Shown here: positions 23,430 through 35,949 of the stretch, one piece after another
How positions within the stretch are numbered: the first letter of the stretch is position 1
How the letters are laid out: each line of letters begins with the position of its first letter
NCBI GenBank assembly: GCA_030770535.1
Contig: JASVEC010000031.1
Span: forward strand, 248,001 to 312,000
DNA length: 64,000 nucleotides
Reading direction: 5' to 3'
Source of the DNA: Batkoa obscura
Lineage: Eukaryota; Entomophthoromycota; Entomophthoromycetes; Entomophthorales; Batkoaceae
Notes under the pieces: model-generated
The model's input: only the letters and a program-made list of their open reading frames with translations
Database searches by the model: none
Told to the model about the DNA's origin: nothing
Translations under genes and position numbers: made by a program

Positions 23430-23966
23430 GACTTTTGTTTACTTGTGTTATCACTCATTTAGTTATTTCTATCTTTTTTATTCCATTATACTGATTAAAT
23501 ATTTTTACAATAAACATACTTCTAAACACAAACAGTTAACTATTTAAATAATAAAAAGGCTAAATTAAATAAACAAAAAGATTGATCAAAGTAAATGTCA
23601 ATAAATATTGAAAATATTTGACTTAATTTTTTGCACCAATTCAATCTATGATTAAAGCCAATAAGAGGTTATATTTAGCTTTATTATTATTAATTCTAAA
23701 ACGAAAATACCTTTAAGTCTTTAGTGTAGTTAGATTCATTTTACTACCTTTTTTTATCAAAATACAGTTAAATTATAGGATTTACCTGTATAACATTTAT
23801 AACATAAATAATCAATATAATAGGTATAGTTTAAAACAACTAATAAATATATGATATTATATCAATAATTTAAATCGTTTTCGACTTTATTTAAGGTAAC
23901 ATAATTATTGTTTATAATACATTTTTAAACTAATAGTATATATAACAACTTCAGTAGCTATTAACA
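23430..23966. other. Intergenic region downstream of RIM101
   Basis: AT-rich; nothing recognised. Confidence 0.5.
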
Positions 23967-24070
23967 TATGGGGATGTTTTTTTGGCTTCGTTATTTTTTC
24001 CATCTTTTAAGCACTATTTAAGTGGAAAATTTGTTAGTAAAATTCTTAAACAAAAAAATACATCCCTATA
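23967..24070 (+). repeat. MITE 6
   Basis: TATGGGGATG to CATCCCTATA, complete. It lies 51 bases from the 3' end of tRNA-Ala. Confidence 0.85.
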
Positions 24071-24121
24071 TATATAATATCAATGCTATAGGAAGTTGAT
24101 TAAGATTTCATAAATAAAAAA

Positions 24122-24194
24122 TGGAGTAGCAGGGTTTCGATCCCCGTGCCCCTCGCATGCAAAGCGAGTACTCTACCGATTGAGCTACTACCCC
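24122..24194 (-). tRNA. tRNA-Ala (TGC)
   Basis: 73 bases. The acceptor stem is GGGGTAG/CTACTCC (one G-T), the anticodon stem-loop is CTCGC-TTTGCAT-GCGAG, and the T-arm has GGATCGAAACC. No intron. Confidence 0.9.
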
Positions 24195-24409
24195 TATTAC
24201 TAGGCGCAAGACTTTAGAATTATAACCTTTAAAATAAAAATAGGCATTTAGGATATCCAAACTGTTTTATTTTTGCATCCATTTTTAGACATTCTGTATT
24301 TTAAAACTTTAGTTAATTCTATAAAAATAAACTCTTTGTTAAAAAGCAATAATACCTAGGAGCTTTAAATTATTTTTTTATATGAGTTGTAGATTAGTAG
24401 AATTTTTAT

Positions 24410-24457
24410 TGAATAAAAATTATTAGTAAATTATTAAATACAAAAATACATCCCAAT
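24410..24457 (+). repeat. MITE 7, right-hand fragment
   Basis: Only the TTATTAGTAAA...ACATCCCAATA half of the family is recognisable. Confidence 0.55.
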
Positions 24458-24600
24458 ATTGTTGTACGAATTGTCAAATTTAAATTTATTAATGAGTTAA
24501 AAAATAAGCTAAAGTCTATATCAAATATTCATAAAAAAGTCATTTATTATTATCATTATAACTACAGAAAAAAAACCATTGCTTTTTTTAAAATTATATA

Positions 24601-24704
24601 TATGGGGATGTATTTTTTTGTTTAAAAATTTTACTAACAATTTTTCCACTCAAATAGTGCTTAAAAGATGGAAAAATAATGAAGCCAAAAAAAACATCCC
24701 CATA
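24601..24704 (-). repeat. MITE 8
   Basis: A very clean copy with TATGGGGATG and CATCCCCATA ends, oriented with the GTTTAAAAATTTTAC end on the left. TA flanks both sides. Confidence 0.9.
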
Positions 24705-24976
24705 TAAACCAATTGGCTGTAGATGTGTTTATTATAAACAAAGCAATTATAAAAGTAGTTGATAGTTATCTTTTACGAGCTTTAAAAAGCTATTTATCTA
24801 TATAAAAGTTAGCTTTAATAGTATTATAAAAAACAAAAATAAACAAATGGGAAATAAAATTTTATTTATTATTAACTTAGAATATTATATTTTTATATTT
24901 AAAACAGCTTAAATAAAGTGCCAATTTTTTCTAGTTATTTTACTAAAAAGTTATTAGTGATATATAAAAAACAACA

Positions 24977-25080
24977 TATAGGGATGTATTTTTGTGTTCA
25001 AGAATTTTACTAGTAATTTTTCCGCTTAAGTAGCGCTTAAAAATGGAAAAAATAACGAAGCCAAAAAAAACACTCCCATA
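24977..25080 (-). repeat. MITE 9
   Basis: TATAGGGATG to CACTCCCATA. Same orientation as the neighbour 270 bases to the left. Confidence 0.85.
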
Positions 25081-25158
25081 TATTTATCACAGAAATAATA
25101 ACAATGTCTAAAAATTCATATAGATTGTTCTGATTTTATAACCTTTTTATATTATAGG

Positions 25159-25619
25159 TGTGAAATCTGGTACTCAGGGTTTGGAGTCAAGAATAACTAT
25201 TGCTGGGTTGACTACCCTATAAGCCGAAAGGTCTTAGTTTATGTGACTAAGATAGACTTGGATTATGAGGAATAGCACATAATAGGTTACAAACTATATA
25301 AGACAAATAGAATAGACAATATTAATGCAAAATCTATGTAAAATACTATTAAGAAAACTTAATGGCTTTATTAAATGTTCGAGATATCAGGGAATAATTC
25401 AGTTAAAAAGCCTCAAACTATCATACTCTGTAAACTCTTTTATACTCTGAAAAGTATAAGTATCAAAATGAGAAGATAATATTTGGGATGAAGCTAGAAA
25501 TTCTTATAACAAATCAAACTAAGAACATGGGGTTGATTTTCTCTGAACTCGAGAACACAACAGCTTAGGCGATTGTTATGTTACAATTAACCATGGGACT
25601 GACAAAGCGATATTTCACA
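25159..25619 (-). mobile_element. LTR-like 460-bp repeat, copy B
   Basis: Full-length fossil copy (461 bases), TGTGAAAT at one end and ATTTCACA at the other, in reverse orientation to copies A and E. Non-coding. No target duplication is obvious, so age or mechanism is uncertain. Looks whole as a solo unit. Confidence 0.65.
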
Positions 25620-26319
25620 AGCTGGAAGCTAATATAATTTTAAGCATAATCAGTAAAAAAGTATTGCTGTGAAGCACCTTATTTAAAATTAACCATGGAT
25701 AAAAAGTACAAAAGGCTCAAACATTGTTTTTTCAGCTCATTTTTACTCAGCTTAAATTATCTTTAGAATTTACTTCTTCTTAACATAATCAAGTGTGGAT
25801 TATAGAAACAACTCCTTGATAAATCTTAATATTATTACTATTGGCTCCTTTCTAGACCTGTCTGGGAATTGTTTAAATCTCTAGTAGATGCAATCTCTTG
25901 GGAGTAAGCTAAAAGGGATAAATTTTATATCAACTGTTTATTAGAAAAAAATAGGATATTACACATAAAGATCTTTTTTAAGTATTTTGTTAGTTGCACT
26001 ATTTAGTATTACTAACTAAAGCAAGTTACAACTAAACGATAGATGATAATGTACTCCTATCATGTAAGTATTTAGTATTGGCATTGGTTATAGTAGTCAT
26101 AAATTTAAAATTCTAAAAATAAAATATTACTACAAACTGCTTCATTTGACTTGAAATCCTTGAACAAATAATATGAGTATATCTATCATGGTCTAGTTGC
26201 AAATTTGTGGCGCATACCGAGTATATACGCAATGAAGGTAATGACTTTAGAATAGCTTACAGTTGATACCTGTCATTTTTTACTTTTAATCAAAAAAATA
26301 ACGTAAATTTAAAGATAAG
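25620..26319. other. Intergenic region
   Basis: 700 AT-rich bases with no supported feature. Confidence 0.45.
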
Positions 26320-26414
26320 TATGTTTTTTTTTGGTTTCATCACTTTTTCCATTTTTAAGCACAATTTAAGCAGAAAGATTGCTCGTAAAATAAATGAAAA
26401 AATACATCTCCATA
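26320..26414 (+). repeat. MITE 10, diverged
   Basis: Starts TATGTTTTTTTTTGG (left end eroded) and ends CATCTCCATA. The GCAATTTAAGCAG-like core is still visible. A 62-codon open frame runs through it but is not a gene. Confidence 0.7.
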
Positions 26415-26602
26415 TAGAAAGAACTGTAGCTTTCAAGTTCATATTTGAAGAAATTGACTACAAATTAAAAGCATCAAAAACATTTAACTCCAAACTACTC
26501 TGGTTTTAAGCTTGGAATTCAAACTTTGCTTAAATTTATCAAAAAAACTTCAAGATCAAAATTTAGATTTTAGATTATCTTAATCTTTTATTTTTATAAA
26601 AA

Positions 26603-28261
26603 ATGAAACCAATATTATCCAATTTTAGATTCCAGCAATTACGCTTAATAACTCAGAGTAACACTCTTAGTAAAACTTTAAAATTTGATGAAAGTAAAGG
26701 GGTATTACCACCAAAGGGAGATCCAAGTTGGGAATGGTATGAAGAAATGGAAGTGGAAAACAATTTAAAAGATATTGTGGAAGAGCCTGAAGAGATACAG
26801 CGAGGTACTTATCAAAATAAGTTTGGTAAATCAGGAGCAAGGATGGTAGAGATACCAATAAGTCTTAAAACTAACATTCAAAAATTAATAAAAGGTAATG
26901 TTTTTTTAAAAGATTTACTTTCCATTTATTAATAAATAAAACAGAAGGAAGTATGGAAGATATTAAACATAACGCGTTGAAAATATTTACTTCATATAGT
27001 TCTTTATTACCAACTTCAAATACAATTACTCGTGCTGCTAAATTAATTCAAAGTAAGTTTTTATCCATTAATACTCATAATAAAATAATAAAAATATTTA
27101 GAACAACATCAACGTCCTAATTTACCAATTAGTAAACCACATTTATTGACTTATGATAAAAATGAAACTCTAGCTTATATTGCAGCTATTATGCCTGGAT
27201 TTTATGGTTGTACACATAAAGTTTTATCCGAATTACAAGTAAGAGCACCCAAATTAAAACCAAAACGTATACTGGATTTTGGTACTGGACCTGGTACATC
27301 TTTATGGTAATAATTATATATATCTAAAAGACTTTGGTTTAACAAAAGTATTTTAGGGCAGCAAAAGATATATTTGGTAGTGAAAATATAGAATATTATC
27401 ATGGTGTGGACTTATCAGAAGCTATGCTTGAAACGGCTGAAAAACTGATAAAATGTAAGTTTATTTGTATTTATATCTATATTTATATTTATACTTATTT
27501 TTTTAGTGAACCACGATCAAGAAGATAGTTTTAAAGGTAAGATAAGGTTAGAGAGACATTTTTCCTACAACCCAAATGAAGAAAAATATGATATTGTAAT
27601 GGCAGCCTATTCCTTAGGGGAGTTACCATCAGATATATTACGACAAAAAGCAATATTGGAGTTAATTGAAAGGAGTCGAGATACAGTAGTTATTATTGAA
27701 AAAGGAACAACAAGAGGATTTGAAATTATTAATCAAGCAAGAGAATTATTAAATACAAACGAAATGGAATCATGCTATATCCTTGCACCTTGTCCACATT
27801 CAAATATTTGTCCTAAAAAAGGAACAACTAGATGGTGTCATTTTGAACAAAAAGTACAACGACCTAAATTTACAATGGATGCTAAAAGCAGCAAGTCCAA
27901 TGTAGAGCATAGTAATTATTCATATTTAATTATTCAAAAAGGAAATAAACCGGAATATATTGAAAATGCTAAAAATGATCAAGAATGGTTAAATCAATCT
28001 TTATATTGGAGTCGTATTTTAGATCATCCTAAAAAAAAAGGCTCTCATGTATTAATGAACTTATGTGATAAAGATGGTAATATTTATAATTCTGTTTTTC
28101 CATCTTCACAAGGAAAAAAGATTTTTAGAGATGCCAGAAAGTCAAAAAGAGGTGATCTATTCCCACATGAGCCTAAAACTAAAACAGTTATTGTGGATAT
28201 GAAAAAGAATACAATAGATTTACCAAAGCACAAAAAGGAAGATTCTGATCTAGAAGAATAA
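26603..28261 (+). CDS. RSM22: Mitochondrial ribosome small-subunit assembly methyltransferase-like protein Rsm22
   Basis: Five exons (26603-26894, 26945-27052, 27102-27306, 27357-27454, 27507-28261) give 485 residues, and all frames close. The N-terminus (MKPILSNFRFQQLRLITQS) is basic and hydrophobic, like a mitochondrial presequence. A class I SAM-type loop reads ILDFGTGPGTSLWAA. A cysteine cluster, CPHSNICP followed by RWCHFEQ, matches the four-Cys Fe-S/zinc site of the Rsm22/METTL17 family. Members assist assembly of the mitochondrial small ribosomal subunit. The charged C-terminal tail (KHKKEDSDLEE) is variable in the family. It is convergent with the hydrolase gene on the other strand, 74 bases apart. 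Confidence 0.9.
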
Positions 28262-28335
28262 AAAAATAGAATTAATTTATAATACAAATAATAAATAAAT
28301 AAATAAATAGAATATAGAAAATTAATTTTATTATT

Positions 28336-29404
28336 TTAAGCTTTTACAAATTTTGTTACTAAATCTAAAAACTCTTTTGGTTTTTGGGAATGAACTAGAT
28401 AAAACGATATTAAAATAAAGTTAATTCCAGTATTATATTATATTATATTCAACTTACCCCAATGTCCAGCATCTAAATATTTTAATTCACAATTAACAAA
28501 TAATTGATTTAATTTTTCATAACTACCTTGGGGAAGGTAATTTGATTTACTACCAGCAATAAAAAGAGTCTTCATATTACATTTTTGTTGTAATAGTTTT
28601 TCATCTAATTTAGTTAACCTTGGTAATTGATTTTCTAAAACTAACAAAGGATTTCGAAATTTATAAGTACCATTTGTTTGTTTTTTAAAATTAGTTAATA
28701 AAAATTGACGTATATTAATATCCTAAATATAAGGAAATATTAATAAAATCAATCGTTATAATTATATTATTATCATTCTTACTGTTATTCCATTTTCATT
28801 TAAAATAGCATCAGCTTCTGATTGTTTATTAATCTTCTTAGCTTCAATTTTTTTCATTTGTTGTATGTAATGATTAAAACTAGTACCAATATCCATAGGA
28901 TAGGGACCAACATCAACTACTATTAATTTATTAATTTTGTTTCCTATTTTTTTATATTGTTGTTCTAATACTAAATTCATAGCTACTCTACCACCCCTAA
29001 ATATAAAAAATTGATATTAATTATGTATTATCAAAAAGAACTTAAAGAGATTCTTACATACTATGACCAATTAACGTAATGTTCTCATTAATATTAGTAT
29101 CTTCGATAACTTTAATAATATCGGCTGATAGTTCAGAATATTCCATACTTTCACTATGGGGTGAATCTCCATGATTTCTTAAATCTATTGTGTATACGTT
29201 TTGAGAAACATTTTGACTTATTGCTTTAGATAAACTTCGCCAATTTTGTTTACTACCAAATAAACCGTGTAAGATTATAATATTTCCTTGACTATTCTCG
29301 GATTTATATAAATCATAAGATAAGTTTAATGTATTGATATATCGTTTGTTAAAATTTAAAAACGGCAACTTAGATATTTGTGGTTTAACGAATGTGGAAA
29401 GCAT
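28336..29404 (-). CDS. ABHD11-like alpha/beta hydrolase, probably mitochondrial
   Basis: Starts at the ATG of 29402-29404 and ends at the TAA of 28336-28338, with introns near 28990-29050, 28722-28780 and 28390-28457. Motifs in order: oxyanion-hole loop LHGLFGSKQNW, DLRNHGDS, nucleophile elbow GHSMGG (split by the first intron), DVGPYP, and the catalytic His in GHWVHSQKP. This order is that of the ABHD11/YbfF group, whose animal member is mitochondrial and protects lipoylated 2-oxoglutarate dehydrogenase. The N-terminal MLSTFVKPQISKLPF is basic and presequence-like. It diverges from ALG14, with only 167 bases between the two start codons. Confidence 0.87.
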
Positions 29405-29571
29405 CTTTGATGAAAGAATGATTTTGTTTTTAATTGATTTTTGGATGTTAATGATTTTCGAAATTTCACTTAGCTTTTCTTTTGGAAATTATTGGTCAAT
29501 AAACTTGACTTGAAATTTCAACATTTATAATAGTCATAGATTTTATAAACTCTAAAAATTCCATTTATAAT
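29405..29571. promoter_or_regulatory. Shared divergent promoter region, hydrolase and ALG14
   Basis: 167 bases separate two divergent ATGs, so the promoters must overlap. No specific factor site is recognised. Confidence 0.5.
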
Positions 29572-30430
29572 ATGAAAATCATACTAATAATTCTATTGAT
29601 TATAATAGTATTAATAACAATCATCTTATACTTTTTGAAAAACAACGTCCCAATACCAAGTCTAATAAAAAATAGCTCAAAAACCGAAACTACTCAAAAT
29701 AGTATTAAAACATTATGTTTCTTAGGTTCAGGTAAGTAACTGTATTTATCATTTAAAATTAAACTAACCTTCGTTCAGGCGGTCATACCGCTGAAATGAT
29801 CGAATTATTAAAAAGTTTACAAATATCTAATTATACACCAAGAATCTATTTAATAGGTGAAGGTGATAGTTTAAGTTTATCCAAAATCATTGATTTTGAA
29901 AATGAAACTCAAGTAGAATACAGTAAGGTATTATTTAAGTTGTTTAATTTTTTAATAGATGATCTAATTGTTTAGTATAGACTATATACTATACCGCGTG
30001 CTAGACAAGTTGGACAGTCTTGGATTACAACTCCATTTTCCACATTCAAAACTTTAGTTTCTTGTTTTTCTATTTTGATTTATGAAAAGCCAGAATATGT
30101 AATTAATATAAAAAAATGTTTGAATTGTAATTCTAAATGTCCTAGATCTTCGGTAATGGACCTGGTTCTTGTGTACCTTTATTTTTGTTAGCTAAGTTTA
30201 TATCAGTAATTTTATTTTGTAATATTTTAAAGTTATATAATATTAATTTTTTTTAGACTATTCATCCTAAGTCAAGATTAAAATTGGTTTATATTGAATC
30301 TTTTGCTAGAGTAAATACTCTTTCATTATCGGGTAAAATATTATATTATTTTACGGATCTATTTATTGTTCAATGGCCTAATTTATTGAAGAAATATCCA
30401 AAGGCTAAATATAATGGTGTACTTATTTAA
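29572..30430 (+). CDS. ALG14: UDP-GlcNAc transferase membrane subunit Alg14
   Basis: Five exons (29572-29731, 29779-29927, 29976-30098, 30146-30205, 30257-30430) give 221 residues, the usual size. One N-terminal membrane span (MKIILIILLIIIVLITIIL) anchors it in the ER. Hallmarks are LGSGGHTAEM, RAREVGQS-like RARQVGQSW, GNGPGSCVPLF and the C-terminal YIESFARVNTLSLSG with DLFIVQWP. Alg14 recruits the catalytic Alg13 to add the second GlcNAc to dolichol-linked oligosaccharide for N-glycosylation. Alg13 is not in this window. The last intron donor was chosen after TCA at 30205 because only that keeps the frame. Confidence 0.92.
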
Positions 30431-30986
30431 GCTATTGTTATCTTTTTTAATAATAAGAAATAGAATTAATAAAATCTAGTACCTTCTATCATTTATTTAT
30501 TATATTTATTATTATTTTACAACTATGAATAATCCTACTTAAGTTTTATCTGATGATGATTTTAATAGGTTAACAACTATGAATAAAAATTCACTAATAC
30601 CAATCACATGACATCATGGTGAGAAACTAGCACTGTGATTTAACTATTCTTAGAGTCCCTTAATATTGACTCAATTTAAACATAGATTGGGCATTTTAAC
30701 TCACATTTAATGAATATAAAAATAGAAAAATTTATGGTTTTTAACACTTAAAATAAGAAATAAAAAATGCCCAATTAACATTTAAAATTTACTTAATAGT
30801 AAGAGTTTATAAAAAATCTAGCTGAAATCACATATCTTTTGTGGGATCAAACGTAACCAATGAGAATGCCTAAAATAACAATAAAGTCTTCGAAAAAGAA
30901 TAAATATTCCATTGGAATGGATATAAAATGAGTCAATAATCTTCAATTTACAATAAGTCTTTTTAGATTAAAACTATTAAAAAAAT
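30431..30986. other. Intergenic region upstream of PUT2
   Basis: 556 AT-rich bases; presumably the PUT2 promoter. No specific site is recognised. Confidence 0.5.
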
Positions 30987-32630
30987 ATGGCTACCGCACA
31001 ACTTGCAACCTTTAAACTCCCAGCTATTGAAAATGAACCTATGAATGATTACGCTCCAGGAAGTAAGGAGCGTGAACTTCTTAGTAATGCACTCAAAGAA
31101 ATGCGTTCTCAAGCTCCATTTGATGTCCCATGTATTGTTAATGGTGAAGAAGTACGTAGTAATCAAACTGAAGCTCAACGTTGTCCAACGGATCATAAAA
31201 CTATCCTTTGTAACTTCCATCATGCTTCTCGTGAATTAACTCAAAAGGCTATTGAGGGTGCTTTAGCTGCTAAAAAAGATTGGGAAGATATGCCATTTTA
31301 TGATCGTTTAGCTATCTTCATGAAGGCTGCTGATTTAGTTTCTAAGAAATACCGTTACCAAATTAATGCAGCTACTATGCTTGGTCAAGGTAAAAATGCT
31401 TGGCAAGCCGAAATTGATTCAGCTGCTGAGTTAGCTGACTTTTTAAGATTTAACTGCAAATACGCTGAAGAGTTATACACTCAACAACCACCAAAAAATT
31501 CACCAGGGGTTTGGAATCGTGTTGAATATCGTGCTTTAGAAGGTTTTGTATTAGCTGTTTCACCATTCAATTTTACTGCTATTGGTGGTAATCTTCCAGC
31601 TGCTCCTGCTTTAATGGGTAATGTAGTTGTTTGGAAACCAGCTCCTGCTGCTGCTTATTCTAATTATCTTATTCAAAAGATCTTTACTGAAGCTGGTTTA
31701 CCAGCTGGTGTCATTCAATTTATTCCAGGGCCAGCACCTGAAATCGTTGGAGATTGTTTAGATCACCCTGAATTTGCTTCCCTTCATTTCACTGGATCAA
31801 CTCATGTATTTAAGAATTTATGGCAAAAAATTGGTAATAATATTCATAAATATAAATCATATCCACGTATCGTTGGTGAAACTGGTGGTAAAAATTTCCA
31901 TTTAATTCATAAAACTGCAGATGTTAATGCAATTGTTCCTCAAAGTATTCGTTCTGCTTTTGAATATCAAGGTCAAAAATGTTCAGCACTTTCTCGTCTT
32001 TATTGTCCAGATAATTTATTTGAAGAATTTAAAGCTAAAATGGTAAGTGAAGTAGCTAAAATTAAAGTAGGTGACGTTGCTGATTTTACTAACTTCATGA
32101 CTGCTGTTATTAATCAAGCTTCCTTTGATAAAATTAAATCTTATATTGATTACGCTAAATCCTCACCAGATGCTGAAATATTAACTGGTGGTACTTATGA
32201 TGATTCTGAAGGTTATTTTATTCAACCCACTGTTATTGTTACTAAAGACCCCAACTTCAAAACATTAAAAGAAGAAATCTTTGGCCCAGTATTAACTGTT
32301 TATGTTTATCCACAAAATGATTTTGAAAAAATGTTTAAAGTAATTGAAGATACTACAGAATATGCTTTAACTGGTGCTATCTTTGCTAATGATCGTCATG
32401 CTATTAAATTAGCCACTAATGGTTTAAGATCTGCTGCTGGTAACTTCTATGTTAATGATAAATGTACTGGTGCTGTTGTTGGTCAACAGCCATTTGGTGG
32501 TGCTAAAGGTTCTGGTACTAATGATAAAGCTGGTTCCATGAATTTATTATATAGATTCGTATCTGTTCGTACAATTAAAGAATCCTTCCTTCCTATCAGT
32601 GATTGGGCTTATCCTTCTAATCAAGCTTAA
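30987..32630 (+). CDS. PUT2: Delta-1-pyrroline-5-carboxylate dehydrogenase
   Basis: Intronless, 547 residues, the full family length. This aldehyde dehydrogenase oxidises glutamate semialdehyde/P5C to glutamate with NAD+, the second step of mitochondrial proline catabolism. Catalytic Glu298 lies in IVGETGGKN and the nucleophile Cys332 in YQGQKCSALSR. The cofactor-site AVSPFNFTAIGGN and the C-terminal QQPFGGAKGSGTNDKAG are typical. The absence of introns and the lower AT content than neighbouring genes suggest high expression. No clear cleavable presequence is visible, though the family is mitochondrial. Confidence 0.96.
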   Translation: MATAQLATFKLPAIENEPMNDYAPGSKERELLSNALKEMRSQAPFDVPCIVNGEEVRSNQTEAQRCPTDHKTILCNFHHASRELTQKAIEGALAAKKDWEDMPFYDRLAIFMKAADLVSKKYRYQINAATMLGQGKNAWQAEIDSAAELADFLRFNCKYAEELYTQQPPKNSPGVWNRVEYRALEGFVLAVSPFNFTAIGGNLPAAPALMGNVVVWKPAPAAAYSNYLIQKIFTEAGLPAGVIQFIPGPAPEIVGDCLDHPEFASLHFTGSTHVFKNLWQKIGNNIHKYKSYPRIVGETGGKNFHLIHKTADVNAIVPQSIRSAFEYQGQKCSALSRLYCPDNLFEEFKAKMVSEVAKIKVGDVADFTNFMTAVINQASFDKIKSYIDYAKSSPDAEILTGGTYDDSEGYFIQPTVIVTKDPNFKTLKEEIFGPVLTVYVYPQNDFEKMFKVIEDTTEYALTGAIFANDRHAIKLATNGLRSAAGNFYVNDKCTGAVVGQQPFGGAKGSGTNDKAGSMNLLYRFVSVRTIKESFLPISDWAYPSNQA

Positions 32631-32715
32631 TTTGGAAAATTATTAAGTAACAAATAAAATTTATGTAAAATATTCAAAAAATAGTACTTTTTATTATTAT
32701 TTTTATTTTTATTAT

Positions 32716-35700
32716 TTAAAGTTCTAATATAGTAAATCGAGTACATGGGGGCGCTAATGACGTTATACTAGTATTTGGAATGGATCTAATAAACAACGAA
32801 GAATAAATAATAAATAATAAATAATATTTAATTTGTAATATATAATAAATAACTTACTTTACTGATTCATCAATCAAATTAATTGAAGTAATTGGAAATA
32901 ATAATAATTTAACGTTATATAAACTTAACTTTGCATTTGATATCAAATGATTTAATATACTTTCATTAGGCAATGGACTAAATTTAATATCATTTAATAG
33001 TTTTAATATATTATTAAATTCAATTGATTTAGATGTTATTAAATTTAAAGCTATTAAATCTAATAAAAATTGGAATTGATAATTACTTAATTTAGACTCA
33101 TTTTGTATTAATTGTTTTGTTGATGATAATGATATTGAACTAATTAATTGTTCATTAAACTTTAACATTAATTGATGAAACAATTTATTAAGAATAGACT
33201 ATACAGAATATTAAGGTTAGTTATTATCTATTATTTATTATTTATTATTTATTTACCTTATTAGTATTTAATTGAAAATTACTATCAACAAATTGATTGA
33301 ATTTAATTAACACATTAAATAATTGTTGTGTTATTAATGTTGGAAAGGAATTATATTCTGAAATTGGTTGATCAACTATAATAATTAAAAATAAAAGTAT
33401 TAATATATTATTAATATAATATATAATATATCATATAATATACAATAGAATATAACAAACTTACCAAATGTAAAATGAGATGGTATATTAAAATCATCAA
33501 TAATAGGTAATTGATTATACCATTGTTGAATTAATATATTAGAATATTCATTAATGGTATAATCAATTAATTTATTATAAGATAATACTATGATTTCATT
33601 CGATTTAGTTATTAATTGTTGTATTTTAATTTCTTGCTAATATTTGAAATTATATTAATTTATGAATATAAATTATTAATAAAAATATTATGATTAATTA
33701 CCTCTTCTTTTAAATGGTAATAATTTAAAGCATTAATATTTATATTATCAAAATTTAAATATTCGTCGATTATTTTGTTTAATAATTGACTATAACAAAT
33801 ATCTTTAGCTATTAAAAAGCAGTAATATTGTTAATTATATAAAATATTAATATAGAATAAATAATAGTTAACTTACTATATTCCAATTGATTTGAATTTT
33901 TAATTAAATATTCAATTTGATTATTTAATTCTTCAAAACAATTTAAATAAATAATAAAATATTGTTCAATTGTTAATTTATCTAATCTAAATAATAATAA
34001 ATAATAAATATTATTCTATTTATATTGATTAAACTTATTATAATAAGAACTTACTGTTTATAAATCATAGTTGAATTTAAAAATAAATTATTAAATTCAT
34101 TAATAAATTCATTTAGTGTATTTCGAATATTATTATAATTATTTAATAAATCATTAAATTGAAACTGATTAAATTGATTTAATAAATTTAGTTTTAAATT
34201 AACTATATCTTCATTAATATTAAATTGTAAATTATTAAATAAATTTAATTGCTTATCTAAAAAAATAAAATAAAATAAAATTCATTTAATTATAGAATAC
34301 AATTATTACCATTTTGATTTTGATTTTCATCAAATTGAATACTTTTAATTGATTTTAAATAATTTTGATAAAATATTTCATATTGATTATTTAAAATAAT
34401 AATATAATTAGGTAATATTACTATTGAATATAATAAATCCAGATAATTTGGTACTAAAATATTTAACTATAAAAACAAATATTGATATTTGAATTATAAA
34501 AAAATAAACTACTTACCGTCTTTAATTTGACTTTATATTCCATACAAAAAGTTTTAAATAATAACAGTTGATTCATTGAATTTGTTGAATTTTTATTTAT
34601 ATTTTTGTTTAATTTTTGTAAAAATACTTGTAACCAATTCAATATAATTTTTTTAAAATCTATAATATCAAATATTTTTGATTGTTTTGATATTGAGTTT
34701 AAATTAATATTACTGATTTCTTCAATTTCATTCATTGATTTTTTAATGGAAATTAATCCTTTTGTAGATACAAATTCCCTTCCATAAATTAATAAAAATT
34801 GAATTAATTGGAATATTATTTCTTCAATTTTATTTAATATTTGTTGTATACTTTGTGTTATATTATCTTTGGATACAAACTGTAATAATTTACTTTCTTT
34901 TTCACTTAAATAAATTAATATCAATTCATTCATTGACTTAAATTCAATTAATTCTATCGATTTAAAAATTTCATAAATCATCTGTAAAAAGTAAACATTA
35001 TTAATAATTAAATTAATTTTATATTAATTTTATATTATTATATATTATTTACCTTAATATCTAACTTAATTTTTTTTAATTCTTGTTTCCCTTTTGTTAT
35101 TGTTGATGAAGCTGCATTTTTTAATATATCATATTGAATTTGAATGACTGGAAATATATTCTATATAAATTATTATTTTATTGATTTCGATATTTATATG
35201 TAAAAATTCTAGAAATGAAATATTACCGTGATTAACATGGATTGATTAAACAATTGAATTTTTTTCAAATCTTGATATCTTGTTTCATTTTCAAGATACA
35301 ATTTACTAGCATCAAGAAAGTGATAATTTTCAATTGAACTCCAAATCTAATAATAAGTAAGAAAGTGTAAAGTCAATTAAAAGGTACTTATTATTAATTA
35401 TTTCAATAAATTTTTAACTTACTTGTTCTGGCGCTTCTAATAATTCCTTTATGTTTTTAGCTGAACAGAGTAACAGTTGATCATCTATAAAACATATGTT
35501 ATAATTAATTAATTCACCTTTTTTATATCTTGAAAAATAGTATAATTTGTTATAAGACTTGCCTTCATTTTGTTCTAGAATATTCTGATTTTGTAATGCA
35601 TTTTCATTATCTTGAAAATAAACACTACGAATTTCATTAACTATTATTGGTAGTTGACACGAAACATTATAAAATTGATTCATATCTACATGATTGTTTA

Positions 35701-35949
35701 ATATCGTTTGATGTTCTTTACTATCATAAAGAATAAATTTAATTAATAAATAAAATTTAATATATAATCTAAGTTTTAATATACAATGTTTCCAGTTTTA
35801 ATTTCTGTTTATTACTTTTCACCTTTTCTCTAAAAAGTAAGTATTATTTTTGTTATTTTTGTTAACAGAATAAACATTTACTCCCATTCTTTTTTGATTT
35901 CTTGAATCTCTCGTATTCCTTTTTGTTCAAATATATCACTTATTTCCAT
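32716..35949 (-). CDS. COG1: Conserved oligomeric Golgi complex subunit 1
   Basis: Read as one multi-exon gene from the ATG at 35949 to the TAA at 32716-32718, with about fourteen short introns. The N-terminus MEISDIFEQKGIREIQEIKK matches the Cog1 opening (LFxxxxIxEI followed by a charged helix). PEQIWSSIENYHFLDASKLYL matches the hallmark PExIWSxLE...A.xLYL segment of Cog1. The rest is helical and very rich in Ile, Asn, Leu and Lys, as the AT bias predicts. COG tethers retrograde vesicles at the Golgi. Exon boundaries in the Asn-rich middle (33200-34500) are uncertain. Confidence 0.72.

Noticed and set aside
26321-26509. 62-codon frame starting in a MITE
   Set aside because: Its first half is the diverged MITE 10. 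Similar frames at 45824 and 46413 are also MITE-derived.
34605-34787. 60-codon plus-strand frame inside COG1
   Set aside because: Antisense shadow in Ile/Asn-rich coding sequence.
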